From: Pseudomonadota bacterium
GTDB taxonomy: Bacteria > Pseudomonadota > Gammaproteobacteria > Burkholderiales > Rhodocyclaceae
Assembly: GCA_029776255.1 (NCBI GenBank)
Contig: JAKOTN010000080.1
Location: forward strand, 58,586 to 122,585
Direction of reading: 5' to 3'
DNA: 64,000 nt
The notes below the pieces were generated by a model that saw nothing but the letters and a program-made list of their open reading frames with translations, had not been told where the DNA came from and did no database searches. Positions 55,847 to 63,862 of this stretch are shown here, piece after piece. The position numbers were made by a program, and so were the translations under genes. Position 1 is the stretch's first letter, and each line of letters opens with the position of its first letter.

Positions 55847-56196
55847 TGGCTGCATACGCTTTTCAAGGGCTGTGCTACGCCACGCCCGCCGCAGCGCTGA
55901 CAGCCTTCAACAACCAATACCCGATCATCGGCGACAACAACATGACGTCTTTGGTGTCGTCTGCGATCACTTCGTCGGGTGTGATCGGCTACATGGTCAA
56001 TACTCGCCCCCTGACTAGCAACAACCTCTACAGCCGTACCGGGTCGCTCTCGCTGGCCACTTGCACAAAGCCTGATGTCCCGTACGACTACACGGGCGCG
56101 GGGGCGATCTGGGCGTTTTTCTTCACAACGACGCTCGGATTCTGGCTCGTTGCGAAAAAAGCCGGATTGATTCTCGAAGCCGTCCGGAAATGGTGA
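55846..56196 (+). CDS. Phage minor membrane/virion protein (116 residues)
   Basis: Starts MAAYAFQGLCYATPAAALTAF within the previous stop (TGATG). A polar middle with two more Cys is followed by a C-terminal span and basic tail GAIWAFFFTTTLGFWLVAKKAGLILEAVRKW, which resembles the C-terminal half of the major coat protein. Function not recognised; a minor virion protein is likely. Confidence 0.65.
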   Translation: MAAYAFQGLCYATPAAALTAFNNQYPIIGDNNMTSLVSSAITSSGVIGYMVNTRPLTSNNLYSRTGSLSLATCTKPDVPYDYTGAGAIWAFFFTTTLGFWLVAKKAGLILEAVRKW

Positions 56197-56197
56197 A

Positions 56198-56293
56198 TTC
56201 CCGCGTTTTGCGGAATCCGTTGGGCTTGCGGTTTCAAGCTCGTTTTTCCCGCGTTTTGCGGAATCCGTGGGGCTTGCGGTTCCAAGCTCGATT
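56198..56293 (+). repeat. Two tandem 48-bp repeats upstream of the coat gene
   Basis: Two adjacent copies, 45 of 48 bases identical, start TTCCCGCGTTTTGCGGAATC. Each contains GCTTG-N6-CAAGC followed by a T-rich stretch (TCGTTTTT or TCGATTTT), a terminator-like hairpin. They fill the space between the 116-residue protein and the coat protein. Confidence 0.8.
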
Positions 56294-56309
56294 TTCAGGA
56301 GTTACAAAC

Positions 56310-56534
56310 ATGCTTAAGAATCTCAAAGCTGCGATCCTCGGTCTGTTCGTCATGGCCTTCTCGCTCTGCGGCGTTTCCGCGCATGCTGCTGGCGTCGATC
56401 TGACCGCCTTGACCACCGCCGCCGATTTTTCGACGACGACCACCGCCATTTTGGCGATTGCTGCCGCGCTGATGGTCGTTTACATCGCGTGGAAGGCTGC
56501 CGGTCTGGTGATTGGTGCTGTTCGCCGCCTCTAA
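56310..56534 (+). CDS. Inovirus major coat protein
   Basis: A 74-residue precursor: signal peptide MLKNLKAAILGLFVMAFSLCGVSAHA, mature part of about 48 residues with an amphipathic N-terminus (AGVDLTALTTAADFSTTTTA), a membrane span (ILAIAAALMVVYIAWKAAGLVIG) and a basic C-terminus AVRRL that faces the DNA. This is the standard gpVIII layout. AGGAG lies before the ATG and a strong terminator follows, as expected for the most abundant phage protein. Confidence 0.9.
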   Translation: MLKNLKAAILGLFVMAFSLCGVSAHAAGVDLTALTTAADFSTTTTAILAIAAALMVVYIAWKAAGLVIGAVRRL

Positions 56535-56556
56535 TCCCGCTAGGCGCAAATGAAAG

Positions 56557-56589
56557 GCGCGGCGTCCTCAGCGATTCCGCGCTTTTTTT
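56557..56589 (+). terminator. Intrinsic terminator after the major coat gene
   Basis: GCGCGG/CCGCGC stem followed by seven T, about 23 bp after the coat stop. It is the counterpart of the central terminator behind gene VIII in Ff phages. Confidence 0.85.
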
Positions 56590-56604
56590 CATTCTGGGGG
56601 AAAT

Positions 56605-56832
56605 ATGCCAATTGATCTGAGTGAACTAGTCGCTGTAGCGGTCAGAAATATGAATCCTATTGTTCTGGCCATTCTGTCTGTGGCTGCTGGGCTGAAGGTC
56701 TTGGCGGTGACGTTCACGGCCTGCTACATCGTGATTGCTACGGCAAGAGGTCAGCGCTTCATTGGTGGCCGCATATATCAAGGTGTCGGCTCTGGTCGTC
56801 GTGGTGGTTGTGGTCGTCGCGGTAGGTGGTAA
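56605..56832 (+). CDS. Small phage membrane protein (75 residues)
   Basis: RBS GGGGGAAAT, start MPIDLSELVAVAVRNMNPIVLAILSVAAGLKVLAVTFTACYIVIATARG, one or two membrane spans, then a Gly/Arg-rich tail (GSGRRGGCGRRGRW). Likely a minor coat or assembly protein; no firm family. Its stop overlaps the next start (TAATG). Confidence 0.6.
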   Translation: MPIDLSELVAVAVRNMNPIVLAILSVAAGLKVLAVTFTACYIVIATARGQRFIGGRIYQGVGSGRRGGCGRRGRW

Positions 56833-56915
56833 TGATGAATGGCGATATGTGGAATTTGTTGTTCGCGTTTTGGGGAATAGTCGGCGCGTGTGCCGTGATC
56901 TGGGGGCTGTCGTGA
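56832..56915 (+). CDS. Tiny phage membrane protein (27 residues)
   Basis: MMNGDMWNLLFAFWGIVGACAVIWGLS: one span, about the size of gpVII/gpIX tip proteins (32-33 residues). Coupled to both neighbours: the start overlaps the previous stop and its TGA overlaps the GTG start of the attachment protein. Confidence 0.6.
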   Translation: MMNGDMWNLLFAFWGIVGACAVIWGLS

Positions 56916-58183
56916 AACTGAATAGACGTGTTCGAGCTTATCTTTTGTCGTTTTGGTTTGCGCTCGGTTCGGTTGTTCTTCCAATTCGAGAGGCGCGTGC
57001 CATTGTGCCTTTTGTCTCGGTTGCTATTGCTGCGCTCGGCGCGGGTGGCTCAATTATTACGGCAGACATTCTTGCAACTACGGCGTCGGCGCTGGTTGGT
57101 GGAACTATCGTCGCTCTTGCGATCACGCCGAAAAATCTGGGTGATGAGCCGTCGATGACGCGTATTCCGTTGACGACTTCGCCGGCTAGTTCGTCGGCGA
57201 TGCCTGCGCCGTCTGTTCCTTCGAGCGCTACGCAATCGACATCGACAAAATATAATGGTATCGGCGGATATATTTACGATACTGCTACCGATGCATGTAA
57301 TTCGTCTGTTGCTGTTTACAACGAAACGTGCACGTGCACTGGTTCTATATGCATGCGTTCCTCGGGTAATAGCTTAATTGTTTTTTCTTTAACAACCACG
57401 ATTTGTCCTTCGGGCTATACGGCGTCGGGTTCTTCTTGTGTTTTGAATAATGCGCGTGTTGCGGCATCGGATGGCAATTATGATCTCGTCCGTTCGGGTT
57501 CTACGTTAAGTGATCCCGGTGTTTCCGGCGAAAAAGATGCCAAGCCGAATAATGTCGCTGTCAGTTCCGGTTCTGGCAAGATTTGGGGCACTAATTCCGC
57601 TGGTCAGAATTTTGTAACGACGATTACTCCAACGTCTGATGGTGGCTCACAGATTCAGACTCAGACGCAAATATCTGGGGGCTATGTCAATACGTCGACG
57701 GTGGTTGTAGGTGCTAACGGTGCGGTTGATTCGTCGACGTCGTCGAGCGCTACTGGTTCGATTTCTGCGGCGGCTGACGCTGCGACAGCGCCGACAGTGA
57801 CTCAATCGTCAACGAACGCTCAGGCCATTCAGTTTCCTGACGATTATGCCCGGACCGGCGAAGTGGCTCGCGCTGCTCAAACGGTTGTTACAAGCGTCGA
57901 CCGTATCCATACCGATCTGACGTCAACGACGGAAGTGTCAGACCCTTCCGCCGACACTTCCGCGTTCTCCGAGGCCTTCTTCAAGGGCACGTTCACAGGC
58001 GTCCTGTCGTGGCGACTTCCTGCCCATACCTCGACGTGCGCCACGTCGTCTTTCGAGTGGATCGGCAAGACATACGCAATCAATCAGCATTGCGCCTTGA
58101 TGGATGATTACAAATCGGAAATCTCGGCCGCGTCTGTCCTGATGTTCACGATTCTCGCCTTGTTTATCGTCCTGAAAGCCTGA
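56912..58183 (+). CDS. Phage attachment (adsorption) protein, gpIII-like
   Basis: A 423-residue virion tip protein, start GTG (KLNRRVRAYLLSFWFALGSVVLPIREARA signal). A hydrophobic stretch, a Cys-containing receptor-like domain (NETCTCTGSICMRSS, TTICPSGYTASGSSCVLNN), a long Ser/Thr/Gly-rich linker, then a C-terminal domain with two Cys (HTSTCATSS, INQHCALMDD) and a final membrane span (VLMFTILALFIVLKA). This N-to-C plan is that of pIII proteins that bind pili. Low-complexity linkers and AT-rich codons stand out against the host. Confidence 0.78.
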   Translation: MKLNRRVRAYLLSFWFALGSVVLPIREARAIVPFVSVAIAALGAGGSIITADILATTASALVGGTIVALAITPKNLGDEPSMTRIPLTTSPASSSAMPAPSVPSSATQSTSTKYNGIGGYIYDTATDACNSSVAVYNETCTCTGSICMRSSGNSLIVFSLTTTICPSGYTASGSSCVLNNARVAASDGNYDLVRSGSTLSDPGVSGEKDAKPNNVAVSSGSGKIWGTNSAGQNFVTTITPTSDGGSQIQTQTQISGGYVNTSTVVVGANGAVDSSTSSSATGSISAAADAATAPTVTQSSTNAQAIQFPDDYARTGEVARAAQTVVTSVDRIHTDLTSTTEVSDPSADTSAFSEAFFKGTFTGVLSWRLPAHTSTCATSSFEWIGKTYAINQHCALMDDYKSEISAASVLMFTILALFIVLKA

Positions 58184-58184
58184 T

Positions 58185-58475
58185 ATGCCGCTACCTGCTC
58201 TCTTGGTTCCGTTGGTTTCGTTCATCCTCCGTGATCTGGTCGTCAATTTTTTTGTCTTGTCCGGTGTCGTTGCGCTGGTGGTGTTCCTTGTCCCGTTCGC
58301 TGCGGGATACCTCGCGTCCTTTGTCGGTGTATCCAGCCTGACGAATGCATTTGGATCGGTCGCGCCCGGTGTCTGGTGGTGGCTCGACATGTTCCGCCTC
58401 GACTACGGCGTGCCGCTGGTCATCTCGGCCTTCGTGGCGCGGTTCCTGATTCGTCGTCTTCCTGTGATTGGGTGA
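58185..58475 (+). CDS. Phage minor coat protein, gpVI-like (DUF2523)
   Basis: A 96-residue hydrophobic protein with three spans: LLVPLVSFILRDLVVNFFVL, VALVVFLVPFAAGYLASFV and a third near GVPLVISAFVARFLIRRL. A DUF2523/gpVI-type protein follows pIII in many inoviruses, and pIII and pVI release the virion together. One base separates it from the attachment gene. Confidence 0.78.
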   Translation: MPLPALLVPLVSFILRDLVVNFFVLSGVVALVVFLVPFAAGYLASFVGVSSLTNAFGSVAPGVWWWLDMFRLDYGVPLVISAFVARFLIRRLPVIG

Positions 58476-58479
58476 TGAA

Positions 58480-58596
58480 ATGAAAATTTCTAGCATTCAA
58501 TGTGATGATGGAACGGCGCGAAATACGGCCCGGATGATTGCTGCCGATGGTTACGCCGACAAAAGCGCGATCAATATAAAGCGCGTGGTGCTTTAA
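58480..58596 (+). CDS. 38-residue phage ORF coupled to the Zot gene
   Basis: ATG (58480) encodes MKISSIQCDDGTARNTARMIA, then ADGYADKSAINIKRVVL and TAA, where TAATG is also the Zot start. It is soluble and basic at its end. No known family. It may serve only to couple translation, or encode a regulator. Confidence 0.5.
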   Translation: MKISSIQCDDGTARNTARMIAADGYADKSAINIKRVVL

Positions 58597-59726
58597 TGGC
58601 CATCAAAGCCTATGTCGGGGTAATGGGTTCCGGCAAAACCTATGAAGTCGTCAGCGTCGTTATTTACAACGCGCTCAAGACGGGTCGTCGTGTTGTATCC
58701 AATATCGCCGGTCTCAACTTCGAGGAAATCAAGGGGGCATTGATCGCCGAAGGGGTCGAAGAGTCAGCTATTGGCGAACTCGTCTGTGTTCCTCACGAAA
58801 AGATTCTCGATCCACTGTTCTGGCGTACCGATGAGGATGACAAACTCGGCATTGATGCCTTTATTCAACCCGGCGATGTGATCGCCCTGGACGAGATTTG
58901 GCGGTTTTGGGATGGCCTTGGCCTGAAATTCGCCGATGGTCGCGGTCGTCGTCCTGAACGAGTCATGAATTTCGTCCGGATGCATCGCCAAATGACGCAA
59001 CCAAAAACCGGCGTGTCCTGTGATCTAGCGATTATCACCCAAGACCCTGCCGACGTTCACCGGAGTATCAAGGGAGTCATCGAGGAAACGTATCAGATGA
59101 CGAAGTTGACGGTAGTCGGTCAGGAAAACCGCTACCGTGTCGACGTCTTCCATCGGACAAGGATGACACGCGCCCCGATGCGTTCGTTTTTCCGTGAATA
59201 CGACCCCAAGAAATTCAGCTTCTACAAGTCGCACAGTCAAGCGAAAGCCGGCGCAGCCGACGCTAAGGAAATCAACATCGACGACCGAGGCAACGTTCTG
59301 AAAGGTGGCCTGTTCAAGTTCGTTCTTCCGTTAATGGCGCTGCTTGGCATTATCGCGGTCTGGTTCCTCCTGCGCTTTTTCAACCCGCCGAAGGACAAAG
59401 ACAAAGCGCCGGAAGCTGCGGCATCTGGTCAGGTGGCATCTGCGACGACTGCTGCCGGCGAGAGTGCTCCAGGGGCGAAACCGGACAAAAAGAAGCTCGA
59501 CGTGTCGGACGATTGGCGGCTGATCGGCTGGTTTACGAACAAGTCAGGCGATGTGTCTATCTTGGCTGCTGACGCGCAGTCGCGTACTCGATCTGTTTAC
59601 GATCCTCCCGGCTTCCGTGTTCGCGGCTGGTCGTCCGCCGTCAAGCTCCCCGAAGGCGACATGATTACTTTCTACAGCGGCCAAGCGCCGACGAAGCGGG
59701 ATACACCCGCGATGGTGAAGCCATGA
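58596..59726 (+). CDS. Zot/gpI-type phage assembly ATPase
   Basis: A 376-residue inner-membrane morphogenesis protein. Walker A is YVGVMGSGKTYEV, Walker B is GDVIALDEIWRFW, and a conserved RVMNFVRMHRQMTQPKTGVSCDLAIITQDPADVHRSIKG follows. One membrane span (FVLPLMALLGIIAVWFLLRFF) separates it from a periplasmic tail (DDWRLIGWFTNKSGDVSILAADAQ) that should meet the secretin. The stop overlaps the secretin start (ATGA). Confidence 0.92.
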   Translation: MAIKAYVGVMGSGKTYEVVSVVIYNALKTGRRVVSNIAGLNFEEIKGALIAEGVEESAIGELVCVPHEKILDPLFWRTDEDDKLGIDAFIQPGDVIALDEIWRFWDGLGLKFADGRGRRPERVMNFVRMHRQMTQPKTGVSCDLAIITQDPADVHRSIKGVIEETYQMTKLTVVGQENRYRVDVFHRTRMTRAPMRSFFREYDPKKFSFYKSHSQAKAGAADAKEINIDDRGNVLKGGLFKFVLPLMALLGIIAVWFLLRFFNPPKDKDKAPEAAASGQVASATTAAGESAPGAKPDKKKLDVSDDWRLIGWFTNKSGDVSILAADAQSRTRSVYDPPGFRVRGWSSAVKLPEGDMITFYSGQAPTKRDTPAMVKP

Positions 59727-61030
59727 AACGATTTCTTTTTCTCGCGCTGTTCTCGGCGCAAGTCTTCGCGGCGCAGCCGCAAGCCTTCAGTTTCCAATTC
59801 AAGGAAATCCGCTTCCCCGATCTGCTGCGGGTGGTGTATTCCGAAGTCCTTGACCGGTCGTATGTCCTCGACACGGAACCGCTGAACAATGAAGACCTGT
59901 TGACGGTTCATATCAAGGATAAGACCGCTATCGAGGTCAATGCGTACATAGACGCGCTACTCGATGCGCGAGGCTTTGCCGTCCAGCGCCGTGGCGCTGT
60001 CGACATCATTACCAAGAAACCGAAAGATGTGGAACCGGAAAAAGAGGTTTTTGTGTACCGTCCGCGCTTCCGCTCGGTCCAGTACCTTCAAGATCTGGTG
60101 ATCGCACTGCTTCCGAAAGGCAGCTTCTCCGGCCAGCGCATGATATCGAACGGAGTCGGGGTTGGTCAGACATCCGCACAGACCGCGATTCCGGGCGCTA
60201 CAGGTGCACAAAACCAGACCGGCAACACTCAGACCGCACAACAGTGGCGCGGCGTTCCTGATACCGGAACAAGCGCCTACAGCCAGATAGACAAGGCGCA
60301 GCAGGATACGCTTGTCTTCTCGGGCGAGGCGAAAGATGTGCGCAAGCTCGATGCGCTCCTGAAACAACTGGATACGCCATCGAGCGAAATTTTGGTCAAG
60401 GCGGTTGTGTACGAAGTCCAGACCACTCAAAGCGAAGGGAGCGCCGTGACACTCGCCGCCGCGATCCTTGGCGGCAAGTTCGGTATCGCAATTGATGGCG
60501 GCGCGTCGACGTCCAATGCGGTCAAACTCAAATTTAATAACTTCGATGCGGTGTATTCGGCGCTGTCGGGTGACAAGCGTTTCAAGCTCGTCAGCGCTCC
60601 TACGATGCGCGTCAAGAGCGGCAACACGGCGCGATTCGTCGCCGGCTCCGATGTGCCCGTCCTCGGTTCGGTCAGCTATCAACAGAATGGCGCTGCTGTC
60701 CAGTCTGTTGAATACAAGTCGAGCGGCGTGATTCTCGATCTAAAGCCCCAGGTACGGGAAGATGTGACAGACCTAACGATTTTCCAGCAGATAAGCTCTT
60801 TCATCCAGACGCAAACCGGCGTCAGCAATAGCCCGACGCTGCTTAAACGTGAGATACAAACTCAGGTAGCGGCGAAGGCTGACGAAATGATTGTCCTGGG
60901 TGGCCTTGAGGAAAACAGTTCTACGGTCAGTGAGTCCGGCCTGTCGTTCTTACCCAATTTCTTGCGCAGCGCCGGCAACGACCAGACCAAAACCGAAATC
61001 ATGGTTGTATTGAACGTCCAGCGGCTCTGA
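59723..61030 (+). CDS. Phage secretin, gpIV-like
   Basis: A 435-residue outer-membrane channel with signal MKRFLFLALFSAQVFA. N-terminal domains FSFQFKEIRFPDLLRVVYSEVLDRSYVLD and VFVYRPRFRSVQYLQDLVIALLPKG (N0/N1-like) precede the secretin core: PSSEILVKAVVYEVQTTQSEG, FKLVSAPTMRVKSGNTARFVAG, SSGVILDLKPQVREDVTDL and KADEMIVLGGLEENSSTVSESGLSFLPNF. Having its own secretin puts this phage with Ff-like rather than CTXphi-like inoviruses, which borrow the host type II channel. Confidence 0.93.
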   Translation: MKRFLFLALFSAQVFAAQPQAFSFQFKEIRFPDLLRVVYSEVLDRSYVLDTEPLNNEDLLTVHIKDKTAIEVNAYIDALLDARGFAVQRRGAVDIITKKPKDVEPEKEVFVYRPRFRSVQYLQDLVIALLPKGSFSGQRMISNGVGVGQTSAQTAIPGATGAQNQTGNTQTAQQWRGVPDTGTSAYSQIDKAQQDTLVFSGEAKDVRKLDALLKQLDTPSSEILVKAVVYEVQTTQSEGSAVTLAAAILGGKFGIAIDGGASTSNAVKLKFNNFDAVYSALSGDKRFKLVSAPTMRVKSGNTARFVAGSDVPVLGSVSYQQNGAAVQSVEYKSSGVILDLKPQVREDVTDLTIFQQISSFIQTQTGVSNSPTLLKREIQTQVAAKADEMIVLGGLEENSSTVSESGLSFLPNFLRSAGNDQTKTEIMVVLNVQRL

Positions 61031-61112
61031 GGTAGATTATCGGCAAGAGGCGCTATGCAGATGCTCTATGACGTTGTTGCCCGCTGGCTCTACGGGTTTT
61101 GGAATGTACCGC

Positions 61113-61352
61113 TCAGCTATCCATCAGTGTATGGACAGCGATGTCTTCGTCAATCTCAGGCCAATGCACGCCGATTCCTTTTCCGATCAAGCGCCAGTTC
61201 TGGCGCTGATGGCTTGAGGCATCGCGCAGTCTTGGAAACCACTCTAGCGGGGCCGAGATTTCTCGGCCGTCAGCAAGAATGAAATGTAATGAATCCTCGT
61301 CGACAAAAACATCGATTGCATGAGCGTTCAATTTAACCGCCAAAGTGTTCAT
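61113..61352 (-). CDS. DUF2442 domain protein
   Basis: A 79-residue protein starting MNTLAVKLNAHAIDVFVDEDSLHFILADGREISAPLEWFPRL. The family (DUF2442) has a GREISAPLEWFPRL-type motif; WPEIDEDIAVHTLM matches its C-terminus. Often encoded as a pair with DUF4160, as here (overlap of 20 bp). Possible toxin-antitoxin-like function is only suggested by the pairing. Confidence 0.82.
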   Translation of the reverse strand: MNTLAVKLNAHAIDVFVDEDSLHFILADGREISAPLEWFPRLRDASSHQRQNWRLIGKGIGVHWPEIDEDIAVHTLMDS

Positions 61353-61569
61353 TCCATTTCTCCAAAAACAGTGCACGGTGTTCGATGATCAAAGCCCGAA
61401 CCTTGGTCAGTTCGTGGCTTCTGAAACCTTCCGACATTGCCAGATTGACCGGATTGATCCAGTACTTAGCAATTTTGTCGCCATGTTCTACATGGATATG
61501 TGGCGGTTCCGCGCCTTCTCCGCTGAAGAAGAAAAACCGGAAACCCAAAACAGTCAATATTGTCGGCAT
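61333..61569 (-). CDS. DUF4160 domain protein
   Basis: A 78-residue protein: MPTILTVLGFRFFFFSGEGAEPPHIHVEHGDKIAKYWINPVNLAMSEGF. The motif RFFFFSGEGAEPPHIHVEHGD is the DUF4160 signature. It precedes and overlaps the DUF2442 gene, the usual order. The pair is cargo between the phage secretin and parB. Confidence 0.85.
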   Translation of the reverse strand: MPTILTVLGFRFFFFSGEGAEPPHIHVEHGDKIAKYWINPVNLAMSEGFRSHELTKVRALIIEHRALFLEKWNEHFGG

Positions 61570-61694
61570 GGATTGAGTCTAACGAAACATTGGAATCTGT
61601 GCCATTGCATTCAGTTCCAAGACTAGCTGACGCGGTTTTCCATTTCGGCAGCGTACACGGGGCGGCTATGCCGCCTCGTGGATCTGCGTCCTGA

Positions 61695-62903
61695 TTAAGC
61701 AATCGATTTCACAATGACTTGCTGCACCTGCGCCAGAAGTTCGTCCAGGTCGAAGCTCGCCCAGATGGTGCCGGCCATGTAAGCAGCGATCTCCATCGCG
61801 TTGACGTTGTTGTGCATATCGACGACTCGTCTGACGATCTCGTTTCCTTTTGCCTTTTTCGCCTCCTCGAAAAACGTCTTCAGGTAATCGCTCAAAATGT
61901 GGCGTTGTTGGGGTGTCAGCGTTTCTTGATCATCTGGTGTTGAGTGGAAATTACATAGCACGGTATCGCAGATGTGCATCGGATTCTTTAGCCGTTCTTC
62001 CTCGTTCTTTTTGCGCTTTGCCTCCCATAACTCTTGCTGCCGCTTCTGCTCGGCCTTCCGCTGCGCGACCGCTTCCGGGTTGTTCTTCTCTTCCTGCTCT
62101 TTAGCATAGGCGTCTGCTTTGGCCTTTGCGGCCTCGTAGGCGTCTTTGACGGTTTGCCGTCCAGCGTTTCCGCTCTTGATCTTTTTAGCCAGGTCGCTGC
62201 ACTCGCACCAGTCGAGCGGTTGCAGCTTATCGAGCATCAACACGATTTCGAGATCCTCCGTGTAACCGCCTTCTAATACCTCCTTGGCGAACTGTCGGAG
62301 ATCCGGACACGATGCCGCCAGATGCTTCGATACCCAAGACTTCGATTTCTTCATGTGCTTCGCCGTCTCGGTCACGCTCTTTGTCTCGTCGTATTTCTCG
62401 CGCACCGCTGCGGCGAGGTCTTTGAGGCTCAAGTTTTCGCGCTGGATGTTCTCGGCCAGTTGCATGGCCTTCGCGGTTTTGTCTGTCGTCTCGCCAATGA
62501 TTGCTGGCGCATCAGTCAGACCGGCAAGCAAGGCTGCGCGATAACGGCGCTCTCCGGCGATCACAAGGAAGTTTCCTTCCCCAGGGTTCGGGCGCAGTAA
62601 AAGCGGCTGCATCATGCCGCGACTGGCGATATCTTCGGCCAGTTCGCGCAGCCTTTCTTCGTCGAATTCGGTTCTGACCTGCTTACGCAATTCGATCAAC
62701 GAAAGCGGCATCATTACAAGGTTCGATGGTGCCCGCACCGGGGCCAGGTCGAGCGACTGCTGATTCTTGTCTGTCTCAACCTTCGCCGCCGACTTGGCAA
62801 TGGCTGCCAATCCGATCTGTTCCGGTGTATCCAAACTGATCTGGACTGATGCATCCCGTGCCTCGCTCTTGATCGTGGTTTGCGGTTGATTCGGTGTTTG
62901 CAT
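61695..62903 (-). CDS. ParB/RepB-family partition-like protein
   Basis: A 402-residue protein beginning MQTPNQPQTTIKSEARD with AAAGGAG upstream; the 87 codons of ORF before it are non-coding foldback. The ParB N-domain shows PLSLIELRKQVRTEFDEERLRELAEDIASRGMMQPLLLRP and VIAGERRYRAALLAGL; a KorB/ParB-type HTH follows with LQLAENIQRENLSLKDLAAAVREKY and TAKHMKKSKSWVSKHLAA. A long charged coiled-coil-like stretch (KAKADAYAKEQEEKNNPEAVAQRKAEQKRQQ) precedes the C-terminus. No ParA ATPase is in the window. It may bind the foldback beside it. Confidence 0.85.
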   Translation of the reverse strand: MQTPNQPQTTIKSEARDASVQISLDTPEQIGLAAIAKSAAKVETDKNQQSLDLAPVRAPSNLVMMPLSLIELRKQVRTEFDEERLRELAEDIASRGMMQPLLLRPNPGEGNFLVIAGERRYRAALLAGLTDAPAIIGETTDKTAKAMQLAENIQRENLSLKDLAAAVREKYDETKSVTETAKHMKKSKSWVSKHLAASCPDLRQFAKEVLEGGYTEDLEIVLMLDKLQPLDWCECSDLAKKIKSGNAGRQTVKDAYEAAKAKADAYAKEQEEKNNPEAVAQRKAEQKRQQELWEAKRKKNEEERLKNPMHICDTVLCNFHSTPDDQETLTPQQRHILSDYLKTFFEEAKKAKGNEIVRRVVDMHNNVNAMEIAAYMAGTIWASFDLDELLAQVQQVIVKSIA

Positions 62904-62924
62904 GGCTACTCCTTTCGTGGTTGT

Positions 62925-63120
62925 GATCCGTCCTGATTGCATTGCCCGTGCCGTCGAGGAACAGGGGGCAGGCTTGCGAAAATCAAGGGAGAAAGCGGAA
63001 GCCGCAGCTAAGTGAGCGAAGCGAATCTGAACGGGTGAGCATTTCAGCGCAGCGGCCCTTGAATTTCGCTTGCCCCCTGTTACACGTCGGCGTTCTCGGG
63101 CAATGTAATCAGGACGGATC
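62925..63120. repeat. 196-nt imperfect foldback upstream of parB
   Basis: Outer arms GATCCGTCCTGATTGCATTG+CCCG (62925-62948) and its complement (63097-63120) match at 23 of 24 positions. Inner arms AACAGGGGGCA (62960-62970) and TGCCCCCTGTT (63071-63081), then TCAAGGG/CCCTTGA, continue the symmetry with similar offsets. The whole could extrude as a long stem. Candidate parS/centromere, origin or MITE-like element. Confidence 0.7.
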
Positions 63121-63361
63121 GCGGCCACGGATGTGGCAACCCCGGATCGGTTTCCGCAAATCACAAGCGCGAAGCGCGACTAATTGCCGCGTAGCGGCTA
63201 CGGGTTCATGTGCGCAGCACTCACAAGCGGAGCGCGTAGCCCGAAGGGCGAAGACGAGAGGATCGGAAGCGCGGCGCAGCTGGTCGCGTAGCGACGGAAC
63301 CCCTGGAAGAGCCGCGCCCGTAAGGGCCTCGCAATATGACTTAAGTTGTAGAATTAAACAC

Positions 63362-63862
63362 ATGAAAACATGGTCAGATGCGACGCGAAAATGGATCGAC
63401 GAAACCAAACACAAACGCGACCATCGCTGCGACAAACTCAAGATTCAATGGATAAGCGAACACTGGAAAGACAAGCCGCTGCATGAAATCGACCGCGAAA
63501 GCATCGACCAGCTGGCCAAGAAAAAGGCGCAGACCGTCAAACCTGCCACCGTCAACAGATATCTAGCCCTTATTCGTGCCATCCTTCGCCGCGCTGCACA
63601 CGAATGGCAATGGATCGAAAAACCCCCGTATGTGCGCCTCGTTCACGAACCCGCAAGGCGCGTCCGCTGGCTCACGCCAGACCAAGCCAAAAACCTCTTG
63701 GACGAACTGCCGGAACACCAACGATTCCCCATGATCTTTGCGCTATCCACCGGCCTGCGAGCATCCAACGTTCTCGGCCTCACATGGGAACAAATCGACC
63801 TAACAGGCTGCTCAAAAACCCCGCCCCAGCTACGCCGATGGGATAATTCGAACCTTGCCTGA
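63362..63862 (+). pseudogene. Tyrosine integrase truncated by an insertion sequence
   Basis: Starts MKTWSDATRKWIDETKHKRDHRCD. A core-binding (SAM-like) domain ending at VRLVHEPARRVRWLTPDQ is followed by the beginning of the catalytic domain with the first Arg (ALSTGLRASNVLGLTWEQIDL). Native sequence stops at the CTAA target (63800-63803); the last 20 codons come from the insertion sequence. The H-x-x-R and nucleophilic Tyr are missing, so the protein should be inactive. It lies at the phage right end, facing the presumed attachment site. Confidence 0.88.

Noticed and set aside
61055..61282. 75-codon plus-strand frame after the secretin
   Set aside because: Its first part could be a short phage peptide, but most of it is antisense to the DUF2442 gene and the start is poorly placed.
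63121..63361. Cluster of short GCG-TAGC type palindromes before the integrase, considered as attachment site or iterons
   Set aside because: Units differ in length and spacing, and no copy of the tRNA-Phe 3' end is present, so no attachment site or iteron set can be supported.
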